From: Caldimicrobium thiodismutans | GTDB lineage: Bacteria > Desulfobacterota > Thermodesulfobacteria > Thermodesulfobacteriales > Thermodesulfobacteriaceae | DNA: 15,375 nt | Direction of reading: 5' to 3' | NCBI GenBank assembly: GCA_002877875.1 | Contig: PNIE01000095.1 | Coordinates: 1 to 15,375, forward strand | Shown here: piece by piece, positions 1 through 7,118 of the stretch | Numbering within the stretch: position 1 is the stretch's first letter | How the letters are laid out: the number at the start of each line of letters is the position of its first letter | Position numbers and translations under genes: made by a program | The notes under the pieces: generated by a model | What the model was told of the DNA's origin: nothing | What the model saw: the letters and a program-made list of their open reading frames with translations, nothing else | The model's database searches: none

Positions 1-274
1 TTTACTCTTACCAAAAATTAAGATAAAAATAAAAAATTGCAATACTAAAAATTCTATTGAAACTTTTTTATATATAATCTTAAGCTTTCATGAGAAACAT
101 AATAAACTGGAAATCAGAAAGGTAATCCTTAGACTTAAGGTCATAAAATATCACTACAATTATGAAACTGAGGTTTTAGCTTTTGCTTGATTTAAATTAG
201 GAATTGCCAAAAAAGAGAGAGAAAAAGTATAATAAAAAATTTTTTCCATTCTCAAAAGGTATGTATGGATACCC
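1..274. other. AT-rich non-coding stretch at left edge
   Basis: No gene is supported here. One frame (bases 2-190, +) is free of stops up to a TGA at 188-190, but it has no start in the window, is low in complexity and rich in Lys/Ile/Asn, and resembles no family I know. It may be chance in AT-rich DNA or the tail of a gene entering from the left. No convincing hairpin terminator is visible. The stretch ends at the promoter of the TonB receptor. Confidence 0.4.
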
Positions 275-303
275 TTGACATAAAAGATTTTTTGAAATAT
301 TGT
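275..303 (+). promoter_or_regulatory. sigma70-type promoter of the TonB-dependent receptor gene
   Basis: A consensus -35 box TTGACA (275-280) is separated by exactly 17 bp from TATTGT (298-303), a fair -10 box. Transcription should begin near 310, giving a leader of about 35 nt before the start codon. The -10 box is the outer part of the left arm of a perfect inverted repeat, so a protein bound there would block RNA polymerase. The promoter looks strong by itself and so probably controlled by repression. Confidence 0.75.
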
Positions 304-333
304 TAACCAAAAATTTTATATTGGTTAACAATA
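298..333. promoter_or_regulatory. perfect 13-bp inverted repeat, probable repressor operator
   Basis: The left arm TATTGTTAACCAA (298-310) and right arm TTGGTTAACAATA (321-333) are perfect inverted copies around a 10-bp AT-only spacer. The repeat covers the -10 box, the expected start of transcription and the leader up to just before the ribosome binding region, the classic place for a repressor. The half-sites TGTTAAC and GTTAACA are 16 bp apart, resembling the wide spacing of NikR operators (E. coli consensus GTATGA-N16-TCATAC). That makes nickel control an attractive but unproven idea. An RNA hairpin in the leader is an alternative reading. Confidence 0.7.
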
Positions 334-342
334 AAGAAGATT

Positions 343-2145
343 ATGATGCGAATTAAAGAATTTTTTGGTGGAAAAGTTATAATAATTTCCCTTTTTTTAA
401 GATTAACTTCTTTAGGATATGCAGAAGATAATTTCTATCAACTTGAGGAGGTTAAAATTACAGCCCATCCTTTAGCAGAACCTTTGGAGAGGGCTTCTCA
501 AGAAATAAAAATCCTAAAAAAAGAAGAACTTACTAAATATGGTTTAAGTAGGATTTCTTCTCTTGATTTGAGAGAAAGGGGAGGATTTGGTGTTCAGGAG
601 GATCTTTCTTTTAGAGGAACTACCTTTGAACAAAATTTAGTTCTCTTTGAAGGTATTAAGATCACTGACCTTCAGACTTCTCATCATCTTATGAATCTCC
701 CTTTTACAGAAAATAATCTTGAAGCTATTGAAGTCCTAAGTGGAGGAGCAAGTCCCTTCTATGGTACAGGAGGGTTTGGCGGAGGTCTAAATTTTCTCTT
801 AGAGCCCTCAAAGGAAGGTTTTAACTTTAAAGTTGGCATGGGAAGTTATGATTATAGAGACTTAGAAATTAAAGCAGGTTTACCCTTACTAAAGGAAAAA
901 TTTTTAAATTTACTATTTTCTCAAAGAAAAGCTCAGGGATTCATATGGAATAGAGATTTTGATATAAGAAATTTCAATCTTTATCACAAAGATCCTCAAA
1001 CTACTTTATTTTATGGATTTCAGGAAAAGGATTTTGGAGCCAGAAATTTTTATACCCCAAAATATGACAGTGAATGGGAAGAGACAAGGACTCATCTTCT
1101 TTTAGCAAAAAAACTTATTAATATTAGAAAACTTCTTTTTGAACCAGCTATACTTTATCGTAAAAATTATGACTTATATCTCCTTAATAGAAGAAATCCT
1201 ACTTTTTATAAAAACAGGCATGAAACTTATCTTTATAGAATAAGACTTCCTCTTTCTTTAGAATGGAAAGAGAATCTTTTTGGATTTGGTTTTGAAGGAA
1301 GTTATGAAGAATGGGAAGGCCTTTTAAGAAACGGACAAATTAGAAAGGAGCTTTTAAGAAGAGAGTATTCTTTTTTTGCTTTTTTTAAACCTAAAATAGG
1401 TGATAACCTTTTTCCTAGTCTTCAGATAAGATATGATCTTCATTCTAAGGAAAAAGATTTCTTATCCTTTGGAGGAGGAATAAGTTATTTGCTGCATGAG
1501 GGGATTAAATCTCGTTTTTCATTCAATTATTCTTATCGTCTTCCCAGTGCTACTGAACTCTTTTATGATAGCTTGGGAATAAGGGGAAATCTCGAGCTTT
1601 CCAGTGAGAAAGCGATAAATCTTGAAACTGGTTTGGATTTTTCTCAAAAATCTTATCATCTTTCTTTTACCTTATTTTATCGCAAAGGCTGGAAGCTTAT
1701 TGACTGGATTTTTAATGGAAGCCATGTCCTTGCAGAAAATTTAGATTTAAAGACCATTGGGTTTACCTGGGATCTGAAAAAGGAACTTAGAGGTCATTCC
1801 TTAATTATTAGTTATACTTATCTCAATCAAGCTGGAGCTAATTTAAACTTTGCAAGATATCATGGAAATTATATGCGGCATAATTTGGTGATGGCTGGAG
1901 ATTTTAAACTTCCCTATCAAATAAACTTAGTAAGTTTTTTAAATTATCAGAAAAGATTTTCTCAGAAAGGGATAGTGCTTTTGAACTTGGAGATTAGGAA
2001 GAAAATTTCCGATAAGCTCAGACTTTCTCTTTGGGGAAAAAACCTCTTTGATGAAACCTACTATGAGATTAGATATGCTGAGGCAAAAAAAGGGGTTTTA
2101 GGGATTCCGCAATGGATCGGTTTTAGAGTAGAGGGCGGATTTTAA
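343..2145 (+). CDS. TonB-dependent outer-membrane receptor
   Basis: This is an outer-membrane active transporter that would import a metal complex, cofactor or other scarce ligand using energy from TonB/ExbBD. Residues 1-27 form a Sec signal peptide (basic start, hydrophobic IIISLFL segment, cleavage after GYA). A TonB-box-like EEVKITA follows at about 35-41, then a plug domain at about 45-155 with LSFRG, NLVLFEGIKI and EAIEVLSGGASPFYGTGGFGG. The rest is a beta-barrel with many aromatic alternating strands, ending in NLFDETYY and a terminal Phe as expected for outer-membrane barrels. At 600 residues it is at the short end for the family, near BtuB size. The start may be ATG 343 or ATG 346; the weak AAGAAG ribosome site favours 346. 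The gene stands alone, convergent with hcp. Its ligand cannot be read from the sequence; the operator suggests a regulated nutrient such as a metal. Confidence 0.9.
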   Translation: MMRIKEFFGGKVIIISLFLRLTSLGYAEDNFYQLEEVKITAHPLAEPLERASQEIKILKKEELTKYGLSRISSLDLRERGGFGVQEDLSFRGTTFEQNLVLFEGIKITDLQTSHHLMNLPFTENNLEAIEVLSGGASPFYGTGGFGGGLNFLLEPSKEGFNFKVGMGSYDYRDLEIKAGLPLLKEKFLNLLFSQRKAQGFIWNRDFDIRNFNLYHKDPQTTLFYGFQEKDFGARNFYTPKYDSEWEETRTHLLLAKKLINIRKLLFEPAILYRKNYDLYLLNRRNPTFYKNRHETYLYRIRLPLSLEWKENLFGFGFEGSYEEWEGLLRNGQIRKELLRREYSFFAFFKPKIGDNLFPSLQIRYDLHSKEKDFLSFGGGISYLLHEGIKSRFSFNYSYRLPSATELFYDSLGIRGNLELSSEKAINLETGLDFSQKSYHLSFTLFYRKGWKLIDWIFNGSHVLAENLDLKTIGFTWDLKKELRGHSLIISYTYLNQAGANLNFARYHGNYMRHNLVMAGDFKLPYQINLVSFLNYQKRFSQKGIVLLNLEIRKKISDKLRLSLWGKNLFDETYYEIRYAEAKKGVLGIPQWIGFRVEGGF

Positions 2146-2148
2146 AAG

Positions 2149-2175
2149 CAGATGGGAGCCAAAGAGGCCCCTCTG
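2149..2175 (-). terminator. bulged hairpin terminator between receptor gene and hcp
   Basis: On the minus strand the stem CAGA-GGG-GCC pairs around a 5-nt loop with GGC-CCC-TCTG, giving ten base pairs with two single-base bulges. It is followed by CTTTTAAAA, a short U-rich tail. This fits termination of hcp transcripts. On the plus strand the hairpin is followed by A rather than U residues, so it would act weakly, if at all, for the receptor gene. Confidence 0.6.
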
Positions 2176-2186
2176 AAAAAGAGAAA

Positions 2187-3809
2187 TTATCCAAGGATGG
2201 CCTTTAGATCTTCATCAGGGGTTGATATAGGCTTTAAATTGTAATTTTCAACAATAAAGTTAGCTACATTTTTGCTTAAGAAGGCAGGCATACTTGGTCC
2301 AAGGCGCATATTTCTTATTCCTAAATAGAGAAGGGTAAGGAATATCGCTACTGCCTTTTGTTCATACCAGGAAAGGACGAGGGAAAGAGGAAGTTCGTTA
2401 ACATTTACATTGAACGCCTTGGATAAAGCCAGGGCAATTTGTATAGCTGAGTAGGCATCGTTGCATTGTCCTATATCAAGGAGTCTTGGGATTCCCTCTA
2501 TAGTTCCAAGATCCTCATCAAAGAATCTAAACTTTCCACAGCCAAGTGTGAGAACTACACAATCCTGAGGTACCTTTTCTACAAATTCGGTGTAGTAATT
2601 TCTCACAGGTTTAGCTCCATCACATCCTCCAACAAGGAAGAAGTGTCTTATTTTTCCGGACTTAACAAGCTCAACCACTTTATCAGCTACAGACAAAACT
2701 GCATTTCTTGCAAAACCAGTCATAATCTCCTTTCCAGGGATATCTTCTTTAAAGCCCTCCATGGAGAGAGCCATCTCAATAACAGGAGTAAAATCTTCAT
2801 TGGGAAGATGTTTTACTCCTGGATAGCCAACAGGCCCTAAGGTAAAAACCCTGTCTTTATAAGAGTCTTTGGGCGGCATTAGGCAGTTGGTAGTCATAAC
2901 AATAGGGCCTGGGAAGGCATCAAACTCCTTCTGTTGATTTTGCCAAGCTGTGCCATAATGCCCATAAAGATGGGGAAATTTTTTGAGTTCTGGATAACCA
3001 TGAGCAGGAAGCATCTCTCCGTGGGTATAGATATAAATACCCTTTCCTTCTGTCTTTTTAAGGAGTTCATAAAGATCCTTTAGGTCGTGTCCTGAGACAA
3101 GAATAGCCTTTCCAGCCTTTACACCAAGAGGGACTTTAGTTGGGACAGGATTTCCAAAAGCGGAGGTATTAGCCTTATCAAGGGCCTCCATAGTTAAAAG
3201 ATTTAATTTTCCTGTATCAAGAGCTCTCTCAACCCAGGTTCTAAGATCAGAGCTCTTATCTTTAAAAATATTTACCAAAAGTTCTTTAAATCCCTTATAG
3301 ACCTCCTCATTTCTTACACCAAGCTTTTCTGCATGATAAGCATAGGCTGCAATTCCTTTTAATGCGTAAAGAATAGTAAATTTAAGACTTGCAATATCTT
3401 CCCCTTCTTCTTTTAAAACAGAAGGTTCGATCTCCCTTTCTTCAGCCTGTTTGATTAATTCTTCCATAGATTTAGCAGGTTTAAAATGGGCCCAGGGAGT
3501 ATCTACCTCGATTTTGGCTTCTAACTTTAAAGCTTCTCTTAGTTCTACAGCCTTTTCTATGTAAGCTTTTATTCTTTCGGGATCAAAGTTTACATTGGTA
3601 AGGGTTGAGAACATAGCCTCCATAAGAAAGAACTCAACTTCTGGTTTCTTGACTCCCTTTTTCTCTGCTTCAAGGGATACCTCTGCCAGACCAGCGCAAG
3701 CATAGATCAGAAGATCTTGGAGTACGTCAGTCTCATGGCTTTTACCGCAAACTCCTCTAATAGTGCAGGCAAAACCTTTAGCTGTTTGTTCACACTGATT
3801 ACAAAACAT
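2187..3809 (-). CDS. hcp: hybrid cluster protein (hydroxylamine/NO reductase family)
   Basis: Hcp is a cytoplasmic iron-sulfur protein carrying a [4Fe-4S] cluster and a 4Fe-2S-2O hybrid cluster; the family is linked to nitrosative stress and reduces NO or hydroxylamine. The N-terminal cysteines C3, C6, C15 and C21 (CX2CX8CX5C) match the class I form of strict anaerobes. The hybrid-cluster ligands are recognisable in order: SGHDL (His), HGEMLPAHGYP (Glu), TNCLMP, GGCDGAKP, TLGCGK and GQCNDAYSA (Cys), and LSWYEQKA (Glu). The length of 540 residues is normal. I place the start at the ATG giving MFCNQC, which has AGGAGG 8 nt upstream; a GTG nine bases further upstream lies against its own ribosome site and is less likely. 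No partner reductase gene (hcr) is beside it. A perfect FNR-type palindrome lies upstream. Confidence 0.96.
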   Translation of the reverse strand: MFCNQCEQTAKGFACTIRGVCGKSHETDVLQDLLIYACAGLAEVSLEAEKKGVKKPEVEFFLMEAMFSTLTNVNFDPERIKAYIEKAVELREALKLEAKIEVDTPWAHFKPAKSMEELIKQAEEREIEPSVLKEEGEDIASLKFTILYALKGIAAYAYHAEKLGVRNEEVYKGFKELLVNIFKDKSSDLRTWVERALDTGKLNLLTMEALDKANTSAFGNPVPTKVPLGVKAGKAILVSGHDLKDLYELLKKTEGKGIYIYTHGEMLPAHGYPELKKFPHLYGHYGTAWQNQQKEFDAFPGPIVMTTNCLMPPKDSYKDRVFTLGPVGYPGVKHLPNEDFTPVIEMALSMEGFKEDIPGKEIMTGFARNAVLSVADKVVELVKSGKIRHFFLVGGCDGAKPVRNYYTEFVEKVPQDCVVLTLGCGKFRFFDEDLGTIEGIPRLLDIGQCNDAYSAIQIALALSKAFNVNVNELPLSLVLSWYEQKAVAIFLTLLYLGIRNMRLGPSMPAFLSKNVANFIVENYNLKPISTPDEDLKAILG

Positions 3810-3845
3810 AACCTCCACCTCCTTTTTAAAATTTTAATTTTTTCT

Positions 3846-3859
3846 ATAATAAAAAAATA
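3846..3859 (-). promoter_or_regulatory. candidate -10 elements of hcp promoter
   Basis: Two -10-like hexamers are read on the minus strand: TATTTT (3859-3854) and TATTAT (3851-3846). The first would start transcription at 3847, putting the upstream FNR-type palindrome at exactly -41.5, the class II activator position. The second, a better hexamer, would put it near -49.5. No -35 box is seen at the right distance from TATTAT (the hexamer there reads TCCAAA), consistent with dependence on an activator. Confidence 0.45.
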
Positions 3860-3881
3860 AAATCTCCTTTGGAAATTTTTC

Positions 3882-3895
3882 TTGATTTAGATCAA
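3882..3895. promoter_or_regulatory. FNR/CRP-family binding site upstream of hcp
   Basis: The sequence TTGAT-TTAG-ATCAA is a perfect match to the canonical FNR consensus TTGAT-N4-ATCAA. It lies about 73 bases upstream of the hcp start codon. In many bacteria hcp is activated by a CRP/FNR-family regulator (FNR, or the HcpR group in sulfate reducers). Which protein binds here is not visible; the gene for it is not in the window. Confidence 0.7.
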
Positions 3896-4135
3896 AAAAT
3901 TTTGTAAATAAAAAGCTTTGCCTTAAAATAATGATTTTAGATACTTAAGATTTAAAATATAATAAAAGGGGTAAAATCCTTAAAAGGTCTAAAGGAAATG
4001 TTAAATAGCTTTTTTTCGTCACAAACATTTTTTTGAGATTTTCTTCATTCATGTGGTAGGTTTGATAAGTGGGAGATCTTTAGAGCGTGACTAATAAAAA
4101 TGGAATTCCTTGAATTTTAGGTTATATTATAAAGT
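3896..4135. other. hcp-mnmG divergent intergenic region
   Basis: No gene is supported in this 240-base AT-rich stretch. It holds a possible distal promoter toward mnmG: TATAAT at 3958-3963 with TTTAGA 16 bp upstream (3936-3941). It also holds a 12-codon frame (3998-4036) with a purine-rich AAAGGA too close to its ATG to be persuasive, and two T-runs without a good preceding hairpin. A second -10-like element lies directly against the mnmG start. If the distal promoter is used, mnmG has a leader of about 165 nt. Confidence 0.4.
4123..4130 (+). promoter_or_regulatory. -10-like element immediately before mnmG
   Basis: The stretch TATATTAT contains two overlapping -10 hexamers (TATATT and TATTAT) that end only 5 to 7 bases before the mnmG ATG. 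Transcription would then begin at or within one or two bases of the start codon. No good -35 box is seen at 16-18 bp. No Shine-Dalgarno sequence exists before the ATG, so a leaderless mRNA is possible. Confidence 0.35.
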
Positions 4136-6049
4136 ATGAAATTTCTTGAAGAGTTTGATGTAATAGTGATTGGAGCAGGGCATGCAGGCATTGAGGCTTG
4201 CCTTGCCTCAGCCCGAATGGGTTGTAAAACCCTTGTTCTTACTGTAAATCTTGACAGAATTGGTGCTATGAGTTGCAATCCTTCTATTGGTGGGATAGGA
4301 AAGGGGCATCTTGTTAAAGAAATTGATGCCCTTGGGGGAGAGATGGCTGTTGCTATAGATGAGACAGGAATTCAATTTAGAAAACTTAATACTAAAAAAG
4401 GCCCTGCAGTTAGAGCCACTCGGGCTCAAGCAGATCGTTTTCGTTATCAAGAGAGAATGAAAAGAGTTCTTGAGAGAACACCTAATTTATATATACGCCA
4501 AAGCTCGGTGTCTCAGCTTCTTGTAAAAGACAAGAGAATAGTGGGGGTAAAAACTCGTACAGGTGAAGAATATGGAGCTAAAGCGGTAGTTATAGCCACA
4601 GGAACATTTTTACATGGCCTGATTCATATTGGTCTTGAATCTTTTCCAGCAGGGCGTTTGGGGGATCCTCCTTCAAATAGGCTTCCTGATAATTTAAGGG
4701 AACTTGGTTTTGCTCTGGGAAGGTTTAAAACAGGAACTTGTCCACGTCTTGATGGAAGAACTATAGATTATTCTAAATGCGAAATTCAGTGGGGAGATTA
4801 TCCTATTCCCCTTTTTTCCTTTAAAAATCGTGGAAAAAGGCCTCCTCTACCTCAGGTGCCCTGTTTTATAACCTATACTACTCCTAAAACTCATGAGATT
4901 ATAAGAAAGGCCTTAGACAGATCACCCCTCTTTACAGGCAGAATTAAGTCAAGAGGGGTAAGATACTGCCCTTCCATTGAGGATAAAATTTTTAGATTTG
5001 CGGATAAAGAGCGCCATCAAGTTTTTCTCGAACCAGAGGGGCTTGATACAGTGGAGGTCTATCCCAATGGTATAAGTAATAGTCTTCCTCTTGATGTTCA
5101 GATTGAAATGGTGAGATCCATCCCTGGCCTTGAAAAGGCAGTGATCTTAAGACCAGGCTATGGGATTGAATATGACTTTGTCTTTCCTGATCAATTAAAA
5201 CATACCCTTGAAACCAGGCTTATTGAGGGGTTATTTCTTGCCGGTCAAATTAATGGAACTACTGGTTATGAGGAGGCAGCTGCTCAGGGCTTAATTGCAG
5301 GTATAAATGCAGCCCTAAAAGTTAAGGGGGAAGAGCCTTTTATACTTGATAGATCCCAGGCATATATAGGGGTTCTTATTGATGATCTTGTCACTAAAGG
5401 TACGGATGAACCTTATCGTATGTTTACTTCGAGGGCTGAATACCGACTTCTTCTCCGTGAAGATAATGCTGATTTAAGACTTACCGAACTTGGCAGAAAA
5501 CTTGGTCTCGTGGATGATGAACGCTGGGAGATTTATCTTGAAAGAAAAGAGAATATCAAAAGAATTCTCGAATTTGTAAAAGAAAATAAGGTTTCACCAA
5601 GTAGAATCAATCCTTATCTTGAAAAAATCGGATCAACCCCTCTTAAGGAGCCTATAAGAATTTTTGATCTCCTAAAAAGACCAGAGGTTAATTTGAAGGA
5701 GCTCTGTGGGATTATAGAGGACCTCTCCAAATTTTCAGAGGATGTGCTTGAAGAGGTAGAGATTGAAGTAAAATATAGTGGCTATATTGAAAAGCAATTA
5801 AAAGAGGTGGAAAAGTTTAAAAAATGGGAATCTATGCTTCTTCCTGAAGATATTGACTATTATGCCATACCTGGACTTTCAAATGAAGTAAGAGAAAAAC
5901 TCTCTCGCCATCGTCCTCTTTCCATAGGACAGGCCATGAGAATACCTGGAATTACCCCATCGGCTATAGCAGCTATTCAAGTTTATTTGAAGAAAAGAGG
6001 GCTAAGAACTGACAAAGGAGATTCCCAAGAGAATTCTCAAATTAATTAA
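4136..6049 (+). CDS. mnmG: tRNA uridine-5-carboxymethylaminomethyl modification enzyme MnmG (GidA)
   Basis: MnmG is the FAD-dependent partner of the GTPase MnmE; together they add an aminomethyl or carboxymethylaminomethyl group to C5 of wobble U34 in certain tRNAs. The N-terminus has the Rossmann FAD motif GAGHAG (G13, G15, G18), followed by the family hallmarks MSCNPSIGGIGKGHLVKE, KKGPAVRATRAQADR and RFKTGTCPRLD. DQLKHTLETR, AGQINGTTGYEEAAAQG and the C-terminal MnmE/tRNA-binding region PGLSNEVREKL and IPGITPSAIAA follow. The length of 637 residues is normal. An in-frame TAA lies at 4130-4132, so the ATG at 4136 is the only sensible start. Its upstream bases contain no Shine-Dalgarno. It is first in an operon with pcnB-like and SagB-like genes; its last 41 bases overlap the longest reading of the next gene. 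No mnmE is in the window. Confidence 0.97.
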   Translation: MKFLEEFDVIVIGAGHAGIEACLASARMGCKTLVLTVNLDRIGAMSCNPSIGGIGKGHLVKEIDALGGEMAVAIDETGIQFRKLNTKKGPAVRATRAQADRFRYQERMKRVLERTPNLYIRQSSVSQLLVKDKRIVGVKTRTGEEYGAKAVVIATGTFLHGLIHIGLESFPAGRLGDPPSNRLPDNLRELGFALGRFKTGTCPRLDGRTIDYSKCEIQWGDYPIPLFSFKNRGKRPPLPQVPCFITYTTPKTHEIIRKALDRSPLFTGRIKSRGVRYCPSIEDKIFRFADKERHQVFLEPEGLDTVEVYPNGISNSLPLDVQIEMVRSIPGLEKAVILRPGYGIEYDFVFPDQLKHTLETRLIEGLFLAGQINGTTGYEEAAAQGLIAGINAALKVKGEEPFILDRSQAYIGVLIDDLVTKGTDEPYRMFTSRAEYRLLLREDNADLRLTELGRKLGLVDDERWEIYLERKENIKRILEFVKENKVSPSRINPYLEKIGSTPLKEPIRIFDLLKRPEVNLKELCGIIEDLSKFSEDVLEEVEIEVKYSGYIEKQLKEVEKFKKWESMLLPEDIDYYAIPGLSNEVREKLSRHRPLSIGQAMRIPGITPSAIAAIQVYLKKRGLRTDKGDSQENSQIN

Positions 6050-7118
6050 GTTCCTGCAAAAGAGAGGCTATAAAGCCTATCTGGTAGGTGGTTGTGTCAG
6101 AGATCTCCTTTTAGGATTAAAGCCTAAAGATTTTGATATTGTAACAGATGCTCGCCCAGAGGAACTCCTTAAGCTTTTTCCAAAATCTCGTCTAATTGGA
6201 AGACGATTTCCAATTGTCCACGTGTATTTTACCAAAAAGGATTATGTAGAAATCTCAACCTTTAGAGGACCAGAGGAAAATGAAGATTCTCTTGAAAATT
6301 TTGGCACACCAGCGGAGGATGCACAAAGAAGAGATCTTACTATAAATGCTCTTTTTTATGATCCTTTTAAGGATGAAATTCTTGATTATGTAGGAGGCCT
6401 TGAAGATTTAAGAAAGGGTATAGTTAGAGTTATAGGAGAACCAGAGGAACGCTATACTAAGGATCCTGTAAGAATGTTAAGAGTTATAAGACATTCAGCA
6501 AGAACTGGTTTTGAAATTGAGGAAAAGACTTGGGAACATCTCTTGAAAAATGTAGCCTTAATAAAAAAGGTCCCCAAAGAAAGACTTAGAGATGAAATTC
6601 TAAAAGATCTTTCTGGTTTTTGGCTAACTAAATGGTTTTTTCTTTTAAAAAAAAGCGGGCTTCTTTATGAAATTTATCCTTTTTATAAAAATTTAATAGA
6701 AAATTCAGCTTTTTCTGAAAAGTTTTTTATAAAAATATTAAAACTCATAGAAAAATCTCAGTTTAATCTTGAGCAAAGAATAGTTCTCTTTAGTTATGCT
6801 TTTTTACCTTTGATAAACAGAAACTATATTCCCAACTTAAGAGAAGAGAAGCCCACCTTTGAGAGAAAAGAATTAGTGAAGCTTTTTTGGGCTCTTTTCT
6901 TTACCTTTAGATTTCAAAGAAAATTGTTTGAAATATCTATGGATATGTTAAGAGATCTATACAAATTATTATACTTTAAACTAAAAAAGAAAGAAGTTTC
7001 CAGGAGATTTAGAAGAAAACCTTATTTTTTTGAACTTCTTCCTCTTCTTGATAATCTTTTGAGTGTTTTAAAAAACACAAACCTTAAAAGTGAAGGAGGA
7101 GTTACAGATGAGCCTTGA
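6009..7118 (+). CDS. pcnB: poly(A) polymerase / CCA-adding nucleotidyltransferase family protein, non-AUG start
   Basis: This class II nucleotidyltransferase adds nucleotides to RNA 3' ends, either poly(A) or the tRNA CCA end. Numbered from a CTG at 6009, it shows YLVGGCVRDLLLG (24-36), the catalytic DFD (D41, D43), third carboxylate in VEISTFR (E81), RRDLTINAL (107-115) and RYTKDPVRMLR. GRRFPIVHV and FYDP resemble PcnB more than the CCA enzymes, but activity cannot be settled by eye. Between the in-frame stop at 6003-6005 and the active-site motifs there is no ATG, GTG or TTG; the first is a GTG at 6222, beyond the catalytic DFD. The real start must be non-standard: CTG 6009 (GAGGG 7 nt upstream), ATT 6021 or ATT 6033 (AAGGAG 12 nt upstream). 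I chose the longest. It overlaps the mnmG end and the next gene by 11 bases. The C-terminal third is Lys/Phe-rich and short for PcnB. Confidence 0.85.
   Translation: MTKEIPKRILKLIKFLQKRGYKAYLVGGCVRDLLLGLKPKDFDIVTDARPEELLKLFPKSRLIGRRFPIVHVYFTKKDYVEISTFRGPEENEDSLENFGTPAEDAQRRDLTINALFYDPFKDEILDYVGGLEDLRKGIVRVIGEPEERYTKDPVRMLRVIRHSARTGFEIEEKTWEHLLKNVALIKKVPKERLRDEILKDLSGFWLTKWFFLLKKSGLLYEIYPFYKNLIENSAFSEKFFIKILKLIEKSQFNLEQRIVLFSYAFLPLINRNYIPNLREEKPTFERKELVKLFWALFFTFRFQRKLFEISMDMLRDLYKLLYFKLKKKEVSRRFRRKPYFFELLPLLDNLLSVLKNTNLKSEGGVTDEP

Noticed and set aside
2..190. Stop-free frame of 62 codons on the + strand at the window edge
   Set aside because: It has no start in the window, low-complexity Lys/Ile/Asn-rich content and no recognisable motif; chance is likely in such AT-rich DNA, though an incoming gene tail is not excluded.
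187..200. TTGAT-TTAA-ATTAG as a second FNR-type site
   Set aside because: The right half has two mismatches to ATCAA, and no promoter lies at a fitting distance.
2466..2840. 124-codon + strand frame opposite hcp
   Set aside because: It lies wholly inside the well-supported hcp gene on the other strand and shows no family features; it is a shadow frame.
3998..4036. Twelve-codon Phe/Ser-rich leader peptide upstream of mnmG
   Set aside because: The purine-rich AAAGGA is only a few bases from its ATG, no attenuator hairpins follow, and the stretch is AT-rich enough for this by chance.
4208..4450. 80-codon minus-strand frame inside mnmG
   Set aside because: It overlaps the conserved FAD-binding and hallmark regions of MnmG and has no motif of its own.
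6222..7118. GTG at 6222 as the start of the pcnB-like protein
   Set aside because: It would remove the GGCVRD motif and both catalytic aspartates, which are encoded just upstream in the same frame without any stop.
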